NCBI RefSeq assembly: GCF_019511375.1
Contig: NZ_JAEUAO010000006.1
Span: forward strand, 248,001-312,000
Direction of reading: 5' to 3'
DNA: 64,000 bases
From: Rhizobium herbae
GTDB lineage: Bacteria > Pseudomonadota > Alphaproteobacteria > Rhizobiales > Rhizobiaceae
The notes beneath the pieces are model-generated. The model was not told the DNA's origin. It ran no database searches and worked only from the letters and a program-made list of their open reading frames with translations. A program made the translations under genes and the position numbers. Position 1 is the stretch's first letter; every line of letters begins with the position of its first letter. Of the stretch, positions 27,038 to 34,264 are shown one piece after another.

Positions 27038-28345
27038 TCAAGTATGGTCGCGGACACTATAATAGACGAGCGTCGAGACCACCCAGATGCCGAACGCTGA
27101 CAAGAAAACCAGCAGCGTATCAACAAAGGTGCGTGGATAGGATGCGATCTGGGGCAACCCCGGCTGAACATAGGTGGCGAGATAGGTCTGGTTGTTGTTG
27201 GCCCGCATACGGGCATTTTCATAGTTTGTGAGAGACGATTCGTAGAGTTTTGCCGCGATTTCGAGATCCGTCTGCAATTGATCGTATCTGGCGACACGTT
27301 GCGCGTCGTCCAAGGTGCCCGGCTTCGAGGCATCGGCATCGGTGATCTGCGATTGCAGGAGATCGATCTGTTCTTGCGCTGCGGAAATCTGGTTCTTCAG
27401 CACAGTGAGACGCGGAGAGGTCGGATCCATATAGCTCGAAAGCGCGGAATACTGCGCCTTCAGCGTCGACAATTCGCCCCGCAACTGGTTGTTCAGTAGC
27501 ATCTTGCCTTCGGCTTCCTTACGAACGTCGATACTCTTTTGGCCGGATCTCAGATCGGTTTCGCGCTGGCGAACTTCCTTCAGCCGTGCCTCGGCGCGGT
27601 CCAGTTCGTTCTTGGCGAAAGCCATCTGGCTCTGGCGCGCTTTTTCGGAAATGTCGTTGACAAGCTTTTCGCAGAGCGCCCGCAGGGCCGAGGAAATTCT
27701 CAGCGCGTCTTGCGGGGAAAACGCCGTGACCTCAATCGTATTGATGCCGGTCATGATATCGTAGCTCGTCGAGACCCGCTTGCGCCAATAATCCACCAGA
27801 CGCTCGAGGGATACGTCTCCCGAGAGACGCGAGAACCGGTCGGTGCCCTCCCTCGTATAGATTTCGCGCAGGCCGACGCTCGTTTCCAGTGCCTCTACAG
27901 CATCACGGCTGAGCGCGTAGTCGGCGACAATGTAGCTGTTCGACATCGCCAAGGCAGTGTCTGCGGCAACCGTTGAGGAAGACGAAGTCGATAAAACGGC
28001 TCCATCCGTCGGCCGGACGGAGAAACGGAACTCGGACATATACTGGGGCGAGGCCACGAACACGAAATAAAGGAGACCGATAATCGTGGGCAGAGCGACC
28101 ATCAGCAAAAACGAAATCCACGTTCCGGACAAGCCGCCCTTCGCTTTGGCAACCATGTCCGTCACCCGTCCCGACCGATACGTGACAGTCGTCTTGCGGC
28201 GGGACGGGTTGGGAAGGATAGCGGGTGCCGATGCCGGCTGCTGGCGGACCGGCCGAACTTCATCGAGCCGCAACACCAATGCGCCTGTGTCATCTGGGCG
28301 GGCCTTTGATTTCTCCAGCTTCGCCGGCCGGTTCGTATCCTTCAA
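27038..28345 (-). CDS. kpsE: Capsule export inner-membrane co-polymerase-like protein (KpsE/RkpR type)
   Basis: A 435-residue protein of the PCP-3/KpsE family. A cytoplasmic N-terminus of about 75 residues precedes a membrane helix (WISFLLMVALPTIIGLLYFV) and the family motif SPQYMSEFRFSVRP. A long periplasmic coiled-coil region (about residues 230-380) follows, then a second helix near the C-terminus (VDTLLVFLSAFGIWVVSTLVY). It bridges the ABC exporter and the outer-membrane channel. It is followed by kpsM and preceded by the export lipoprotein gene. Confidence 0.9.
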   Translation of the reverse strand: MKDTNRPAKLEKSKARPDDTGALVLRLDEVRPVRQQPASAPAILPNPSRRKTTVTYRSGRVTDMVAKAKGGLSGTWISFLLMVALPTIIGLLYFVFVASPQYMSEFRFSVRPTDGAVLSTSSSSTVAADTALAMSNSYIVADYALSRDAVEALETSVGLREIYTREGTDRFSRLSGDVSLERLVDYWRKRVSTSYDIMTGINTIEVTAFSPQDALRISSALRALCEKLVNDISEKARQSQMAFAKNELDRAEARLKEVRQRETDLRSGQKSIDVRKEAEGKMLLNNQLRGELSTLKAQYSALSSYMDPTSPRLTVLKNQISAAQEQIDLLQSQITDADASKPGTLDDAQRVARYDQLQTDLEIAAKLYESSLTNYENARMRANNNQTYLATYVQPGLPQIASYPRTFVDTLLVFLSAFGIWVVSTLVYYSVRDHT

Positions 28346-28498
28346 GGTTGTCTCCTGAACTTGGCGCGATCATCGACGCGAGGGAAGCCTCATAACACAG
28401 TTCCGCCACTGGGAAAAGCGCAGCGAACCCGAGCCAGCAGCGTTAGGCGCTTTAACTTGAACAAGTTGGCAGTTTTGGGATGGACCGTCTCCTAAGCG

Positions 28499-29698
28499 CT
28501 AGTTGCCCAAATCTGTCAGCGTGTTAGAAACAGATGCGGCCTGAGCGATCGGCGCAGCGGTCGAGCTGACAAGCGAGGCGAATTTGCGAACCTCGGCAAG
28601 GGACGAGTTCGCTATATAGATGAGGTCACGATTACGCATGCTGAAACCCTTCAGCAGGAAGAAGCCGCTCGGATCCGTCAGGTCGACCTGATAAATCACG
28701 TTTGCCGTCGGTCCATAGACGGAGAAATTCTTGCCCGGTACCAATTGCCGCAGCAATTCCGCCGATTCCGCCCGATAGATGAAGACGCCCTTTGCGTTCG
28801 CCCGCTCGTCATTCAAACCGCCGACCTTCGCCAGCGCCTGGTTGAGATAGAGTTGGGATTCATCGAACTGGATCGACGCATTGGCAATTGACGCGCCAAA
28901 AACCGTAAAGCTCCTAGGCTGGCGGATGAGCGCAACAACGTCATCGGGCTGAACATAAATGTTTTCATTCGGATCAGAGATCAGGCGCTCCATCGGAATG
29001 GTTTCGGTTCGGCGTCCCCGTGTAATCTGAACTGAGAGTTGATGCGACTCGATGCGCGGCCCACCAGCCATGGCGATGACATCGAGCAGCTTTTCACCGC
29101 GAGGAGAGAGCGGAATTCGCCCGCTGCTTGCGACTTCGCCCGTCACCGTTACCGTGTTGGATACGTTCTTGACGACGCTGACGAGAACCTGCGGCTGGAC
29201 CGCCATACGAACCAGCGCCTGCTCGATCGACTCCTTGACCTGTTCCGGCGTCCGGTTTGCAGCCTTGATGATGCCTGCATAAGGAACTGAGATCGTCCCG
29301 GCTTCCGAAACCGGCTGTTCAGGTATCTGCGTTCCGCCGCCGCGACCAGCACTTGAGAACAGCCCGTCTGGCGATGCTTCCCAGATGGAAATAATCACCG
29401 TATCGCCGACGCCGATCAACGCCGAGCTGCGCTTCTTTACGTTTCCAAGCGACGTTGCAAGCTGCCTGTCAAAGCCCTGAGCTAGAAGGGAAATGACATC
29501 TGGCGTCACCTTAATGAGCGTATAGGGCGCATACTGTTCCTTGGCTTCCGCCTGAATCTTGTTTGCGCTTGGGCCCGAACTCGGCATGGTGCAGGACGAC
29601 AGGGCGACACAAGCGGCAGCAACAAAAAGTTTGGCGGATTTATCCAAGAACTGCATGAGAACCCTGTACGCCGGGCTTTCTCGCAAGCCCTTATTCAT
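28499..29698 (-). CDS. Polysaccharide export outer-membrane lipoprotein (KpsD/Wza family)
   Basis: A 399-residue outer-membrane auxiliary protein. The signal sequence ends in the lipobox ACVALSSCTM. A Poly_export domain begins at IGVGDTVIISIWEASP, and SLBB-like repeats follow (NTVTVTGEVASSGRIPLSP; VVALIRQPRSFTVFGA). The start may be 29698 or the ATG at 29656, just before the hydrophobic core; neither has a strong ribosome site. It would form the exit channel for the capsule. Its gene lies 153 bases before kpsE. Confidence 0.9.
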   Translation of the reverse strand: MNKGLRESPAYRVLMQFLDKSAKLFVAAACVALSSCTMPSSGPSANKIQAEAKEQYAPYTLIKVTPDVISLLAQGFDRQLATSLGNVKKRSSALIGVGDTVIISIWEASPDGLFSSAGRGGGTQIPEQPVSEAGTISVPYAGIIKAANRTPEQVKESIEQALVRMAVQPQVLVSVVKNVSNTVTVTGEVASSGRIPLSPRGEKLLDVIAMAGGPRIESHQLSVQITRGRRTETIPMERLISDPNENIYVQPDDVVALIRQPRSFTVFGASIANASIQFDESQLYLNQALAKVGGLNDERANAKGVFIYRAESAELLRQLVPGKNFSVYGPTANVIYQVDLTDPSGFFLLKGFSMRNRDLIYIANSSLAEVRKFASLVSSTAAPIAQAASVSNTLTDLGN

Positions 29699-29812
29699 AA
29701 ATCAAATTCCGGTGCCGCATTGGATATAGCAACACCAACGAGTAGACAATGACATCAAAGCCGCACCTCACGAAAACAACAGTTTTGAGTTAAAGGCGGC
29801 GTATCGGCGCCA

Positions 29813-30871
29813 TCAATAGCGGTTTCCGTGCAACACCTCCTCGGAACACCGCCAGACCTTGTCCTTGAAGCGAACCGCGCGAGGCAGAGGAAACGCATTG
29901 AACAACGCCTCTCCGGTGTAGCTCATCGGCTGCCAGTGATTGTCGATGAACGCCATTGCCTTTTCCCAATCCGTTTCCAGGTGAAGCGGGTGAAGATAAC
30001 TCAAGACCGAATCCCGATCGGCGCCGCCGTAGAAATCGATCATGCGATGATCGATCAACCGCGATCCGTCGATGGGCAAGAACCCGGACGCTCCATGGTT
30101 GGTTGAGAACCATGCGCAGGGGATGTTGTACGTCTCAGCAATGACCAAACCGTGAAGACTGGTGGAAAGAATGCGTCGGCAGGAGACAATCTCCCGGATC
30201 TTTTCACGCATGCCGGCGATATCGGCACCGGTATAGGTATTGATTATCTTGATGTTCTGGGAGAGCTCCGGCGGAATCCTGTAGCGCTGAAGGTTCTTGC
30301 GCACCGATGCGCGTGCTGTAGCCTCGTCCAGCTCGGAAATGTGCACGATCACGCCGAGCTCGAATTCCTTCTTGAGATCGCTGAATGGGAAGACGCGCGG
30401 CAAAAACCAGACCGGATCGCCGAAAACGTCGGGGACATCGACGCCGAGCTTCCTCAATCCGGCAGCCGTCTGCTTCCCCCGCACGGCATGAACAACCAAT
30501 TCGGTATTGCCCGGAACGCGATAGTCGCCGACGGCACCCGTCGGTCCTCGCTTCAAATCGAAGCCAGTGCCCCAGACGTGGACCTTCGCCCCATGCTGGG
30601 CATGACCGATGGTCCCGACCGCCGTCATTCTCTCGTTGTCGTGATTGAAGGCAGCCGGTTCTATCTTCAAACCGGAAATGGCCGACACCATGACTGCGCT
30701 CAAGGCGTCGCCCAGGTTCGCATCAGGATGCTGCGCTGTGGTCCAGACCCAGGAGAGACGAATACGCTCGTCTTTCGTTGCATTGTCCTTCGAAATAACG
30801 CCCGCTGCAGGCGACGCGACGTTGCGGCGAAACAGCCGTCTTGCAGCTTCCAGACCCACCGATACCACCAT
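29813..30871 (-). CDS. Polysaccharide pyruvyl transferase family protein (copy 2)
   Basis: A 352-residue protein of the PS_pyruv_trans family. Landmarks are NLGDALSAVMVSAISGL, AVGTIGHAQHGAKVHVWGTG, VFGDPVWFLPR and RRILSTSLHGLVIAETYNIP; the STSLHGLV segment is the family's most conserved site. These enzymes add ketal-linked pyruvate from phosphoenolpyruvate to sugars. The start lies two bases after the stop of a clearly related gene, so the two are a tandem duplication within one transcript. Confidence 0.85.
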   Translation of the reverse strand: MVVSVGLEAARRLFRRNVASPAAGVISKDNATKDERIRLSWVWTTAQHPDANLGDALSAVMVSAISGLKIEPAAFNHDNERMTAVGTIGHAQHGAKVHVWGTGFDLKRGPTGAVGDYRVPGNTELVVHAVRGKQTAAGLRKLGVDVPDVFGDPVWFLPRVFPFSDLKKEFELGVIVHISELDEATARASVRKNLQRYRIPPELSQNIKIINTYTGADIAGMREKIREIVSCRRILSTSLHGLVIAETYNIPCAWFSTNHGASGFLPIDGSRLIDHRMIDFYGGADRDSVLSYLHPLHLETDWEKAMAFIDNHWQPMSYTGEALFNAFPLPRAVRFKDKVWRCSEEVLHGNRY

Positions 30872-30873
30872 TT

Positions 30874-31947
30874 CTATCGTGCTCGCCGCAAAATGCGCGA
30901 GAGCAGGCCCTTCTTGGCAAATGTAGCCAGCCCCGTTTCTCTTTTTGTCGGAACGGAACGGATCAACGGATGATCGAAGGCACTGCCCGTCACGCCTTTG
31001 TCCAACATCGCCAAAGGGAGGGGGAACGATTCAATGAGCGGATCTTCAGAGAGATATTTCGGCTGCCAGACATCGTCGATGGTGCGGATCAGAGCATCCC
31101 AATTGGTTTCTTCGGCCCGCGGCTGGTACCAGACATCGAGATGATCCTGCCCCAGGCCGCGGTAGAGATCGACGAATCGCAGATCCAGCCCCTCCTCGCT
31201 CGTCAGATCGATGCGCCCCAGCCCCGATGTTTTCGACCTGGGCGAGAAGTAGAGGCAGGGAATGCCATAGGACTCGGCAAACACCATTCCATGCAGGCTT
31301 GTAGAGACAATTCGCTTGCAGGCCAAAATTTCATCGAGCCGCTCTCTCAGGGCTGCGATTGAAACCGGTGTTACCGTATTGATCAACTTGACCGCTCGAC
31401 GATCCTCGACCGCAATATCGTGGCGCCTTGAATCGGCTTTTGGATGCGCATCGTATTCGCGGTCCGCCAGTTCCGATAAATGAAGAATGACGCCTAGTTC
31501 ATAGGTCTTCTTCTTCGGCGCCGCGTGGAAGCGGGGCAGCAGCCACAGGGGGTCGCCATAGACAGCCGGACCGGTCGCGTCCGGCGCCAGGATTCGCCGG
31601 CTAAACGGCCCGCGTGTGGCATAGGTGTGGATCTTGGTATCGGCCGGCCTGGCGTAGGCCACTTTTGGCTGTTCCGTTTGATTCGGGTTCGCGTTCGGCG
31701 ATGTTCCCGTTCCCCAAAACGATACATTGCCACCCGAAAACATATGACCAATCGTGCCGACCGCCGCAAGTCGCACCGTCTCCGACTTGGACGCGGTATG
31801 CTCGACCGGCAACCCGGACATCATCGACACGATGACGGGGGACAAGGCGTCACCCAGATTGAGATAATTCTGACCACTGTTGGTCGTGACCCAGGAAAGG
31901 GGGATCGATTTTCTGGAGCGAACGATTTCAAGAAGTTCTTGCGACAA
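30874..31947 (-). CDS. Polysaccharide pyruvyl transferase family protein (copy 1)
   Basis: A 357-residue paralogue of the next gene with the same ordered landmarks: NLGDALSPVIVSMMSGL, AVGTIGHMFSGGNVSFWGTG, VYGDPLWLLPRFH and KRIVSTSLHGMVFAESYGIP. It is the first gene of the minus-strand capsule block. It faces the GT4 gene across a 206-base divergent gap that should contain promoters in both directions; no recognisable operator was found there. Two copies may mean two different acceptor sugars (inference). Confidence 0.87.
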   Translation of the reverse strand: MSQELLEIVRSRKSIPLSWVTTNSGQNYLNLGDALSPVIVSMMSGLPVEHTASKSETVRLAAVGTIGHMFSGGNVSFWGTGTSPNANPNQTEQPKVAYARPADTKIHTYATRGPFSRRILAPDATGPAVYGDPLWLLPRFHAAPKKKTYELGVILHLSELADREYDAHPKADSRRHDIAVEDRRAVKLINTVTPVSIAALRERLDEILACKRIVSTSLHGMVFAESYGIPCLYFSPRSKTSGLGRIDLTSEEGLDLRFVDLYRGLGQDHLDVWYQPRAEETNWDALIRTIDDVWQPKYLSEDPLIESFPLPLAMLDKGVTGSAFDHPLIRSVPTKRETGLATFAKKGLLSRILRRAR

Positions 31948-32153
31948 TTTTCACCATTTTCGGCTTTTCCGGATGGAACTGGGACGTTGATATTCCCGCA
32001 GAATGCACGGCCGTTTCAGTTGCGGCGGCGTATACCATATCGATTTAATGTGCGAAAGTGGCGCTTATGAGAGGAAGAAAACGAGTGGTGGTGAGTCACG
32101 TCATCCGTTTCCAACCGTTTGCAAAATGGCTGTTTCTAGACTTGTAGGCATCG

Positions 32154-33341
32154 ATGTATCGTCTTTCAATGAGGTCCCTTTCCATCGAAACACCTCGAGT
32201 GCTTTTTGACATTTCACGTCTCGTCCGCAGTTACGACCAACCCTTTGCCACCGGCGTGGACCGAATCGACCTGGCGATCGGACTGGACTTGATGGAGCGA
32301 TTTGGATCTCGCTGTTATTTCGTACATGCCGGCCCTCACGGCATCTGCATCCTGCCGCAGGACCTTGGCAATGCAGTTCTCCAACGCCTGCAGCATATGT
32401 GGAACGGCAATTCATCGTCATTGGAAACTGTGGAGCGGCTGACCAAGCTGCGACTCAAGTATGAGCCACATGTGCGCAGCCGCTTCCTTCGCGAAGATGA
32501 TAAAATCGTGTCGACCCAGACCACCTATGTCGTGGCTTCGCATTCGGGCGTGGGAAAGGTAAGCGGGGGGATGAGTCGCCTCGATCCGCTTCGGAAGATG
32601 CAGCGGCTTATTTACATTCACGATCTGATCCCGCTCGAGTATCCGGAGTATCAACGGCCGGCCACGAAGCAGCAGTTTACAAGCTTTCTGAAAGAGTTGA
32701 CCGATGCGCCTGTGATTGCCGTCAGCAATTCGAACGACACCGATCGGCGCGTCAAGAAGTATGCGGCAGAGAATGCCTGGCAGCTGGCTGCGACCGACGT
32801 GATCGTTCCGACGCTGGATTTCAAAAAGACACCGGCCACGCCTTTGACGCCACGCGTCAGCGCATTCCTGCAGGGCAGCAGTCCCTATTTTGTCATTCTC
32901 GGCACGATCGAACCTCGAAAAAACCATCTTCTGTTGCTGCAGATTTGGCGTGAACTGTCTCAGTTAAGAAACCCACCGCGCCTCTGCATTATTGGAAAGC
33001 GAGGCTGGGAAAATGAGAACGTGGTGGACATGTTGGAACGTTGCCCGGCTATAACGGAGACGGTCTTCGAATTCGCGGAACTTTCCGATTTTGAAGTTCA
33101 GAGAATGCTGCAAGGCGCAACCGCACTTCTATTCCCGTCCTTTGCCGAGGGGCTCGGAATTCCCATGTTGGAGGCGGCGGCGCTCGGCGTTCCATGCATC
33201 GCGTCCGACATTCCGGTGTTCCGGGAAATCGCGCCTCCGCGCACCACCTTTTTGAATCCTCTGGACGGAACCGGCTGGCTGGCCGAGATCGTTTCGCGTA
33301 CGGGCGATATGTACACTCAGCAAATGAAAGACCAACCTTGA
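32154..33341 (+). CDS. Glycosyltransferase, family 4/1 (GT-B)
   Basis: A protein of about 395 residues with the C-terminal GT4 nucleotide-sugar half clearly visible. The linker YFVILGTIEPRKNHLLLLQ is followed by LCIIGKRGWENENV. The acid pair region is FPSFAEGLGIPMLEAAALGVP, the E-x7-E motif. The N-terminal half has IYIHDLIPLEYPEY. The start is uncertain (ATG 32154 or 32169; neither has a clear ribosome site). It lies in the plus-strand half of the capsule region, and its stop overlaps the start of the KpsT-like gene, so the two are coupled. Confidence 0.88.
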   Translation: MYRLSMRSLSIETPRVLFDISRLVRSYDQPFATGVDRIDLAIGLDLMERFGSRCYFVHAGPHGICILPQDLGNAVLQRLQHMWNGNSSSLETVERLTKLRLKYEPHVRSRFLREDDKIVSTQTTYVVASHSGVGKVSGGMSRLDPLRKMQRLIYIHDLIPLEYPEYQRPATKQQFTSFLKELTDAPVIAVSNSNDTDRRVKKYAAENAWQLAATDVIVPTLDFKKTPATPLTPRVSAFLQGSSPYFVILGTIEPRKNHLLLLQIWRELSQLRNPPRLCIIGKRGWENENVVDMLERCPAITETVFEFAELSDFEVQRMLQGATALLFPSFAEGLGIPMLEAAALGVPCIASDIPVFREIAPPRTTFLNPLDGTGWLAEIVSRTGDMYTQQMKDQP

Positions 33342-34054
33342 CCATCAGTTTCACCAATGTTCACAAGACGCTGCGCCGGAAAACGCTGCGCACCAAGATA
33401 CTCGAGGGCGCGGACGCGGAATTTGCCGGTGACCGACTGATCGGTATTCTGGCACCGCCTGGCAGCGGCAAGACGACGCTCGCTCGCCTGATGACGGGTA
33501 AATTGCGGGCCGACAGCGGCCGGGTACGGCGCTCGTCGATGGTTTCTTTCCCCGTGGCCTCTGGCGGGATTTTCAACGGTGCCCTGACAGGTAGAGAAAA
33601 TCTGGCCTTCCTTTGTCGAGTGTTCGGTTTCGATCCCATTCCCATCATCCGCTTTGTCGTGGATTTCACCGAGATCGGAAAAAACATCGACAAGCCGTTC
33701 AACAGCTTGAATCGCGACGAGCGCACAAAACTCCAGTTCACATCCTGCTACGCCATTCCGTTCGAAACCTATATCGTCGACGAAAGCGTGATCGGCGGAC
33801 GCGGTTCGTTTCGGGCCCGATGCGAGGAGCTTGTCCTCGAGAGAATGCAGTCCGCCGGCTTCCTGATCCTGTCGTCATCTCCCGCCGTGATCAGAAAATA
33901 CTGTAGCGACGTTTTCGTCATCAACAGGTTCAAGATATTGGAAATGGCCTCGGTCGATGAGGCGGCATCATTGCTCGGCGCCGACCGCCTGCGCGATGGC
34001 AGCGGCGAACTCGATCAAGTCGGCGAGCTGGAAGAAAGCCAAACCTTGGAATAG
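33338..34054 (+). CDS. KpsT-like polysaccharide ABC exporter ATPase with divergent motifs
   Basis: A 238-residue ABC ATPase-like protein starting at TTG 33338, which overlaps the GT4 stop as TTGA. Walker A is present (APPGSGKTT), and the Walker B/Glu region is ETYIVDESV, with Asp-Glu retained. The ABC signature is not recognisable: the position that should read like SSGMRAR in KpsT proteins reads NSLNRDERTK. The phasing otherwise fits KpsT/Wzt of capsule exporters. It may be a low-activity or structurally specialised ATPase partner of KpsM, or have lost function. No other KpsT is in the window. Confidence 0.78.
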   Translation: MTISFTNVHKTLRRKTLRTKILEGADAEFAGDRLIGILAPPGSGKTTLARLMTGKLRADSGRVRRSSMVSFPVASGGIFNGALTGRENLAFLCRVFGFDPIPIIRFVVDFTEIGKNIDKPFNSLNRDERTKLQFTSCYAIPFETYIVDESVIGGRGSFRARCEELVLERMQSAGFLILSSSPAVIRKYCSDVFVINRFKILEMASVDEAASLLGADRLRDGSGELDQVGELEESQTLE

Positions 34055-34264
34055 CAGGCTAGCCTTCCGATCAGCGTGAAGAGATTGCTTTATTCAAACT
34101 CCTTGGGGCGTGTAGCGGCAGAATGAAGTACGGCGGTCGTTGCGCTTTGAAAAACGCCATCTCAATGATGAAGCGAATTCTGCCCCGTGATGCCCATAAG
34201 ATTCGGTAACCGAATCACCGTGAACCGCTTAAGGCCATCATCGCAACTGACGAAGCATTTACAA

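Noticed and set aside
34117..34184. GGCAGAAT and ATTCTGCC inverted pair before the TPR-GT2 gene
   Set aside because: The arms are eight bases and 52 bases apart with no other support; could be chance.
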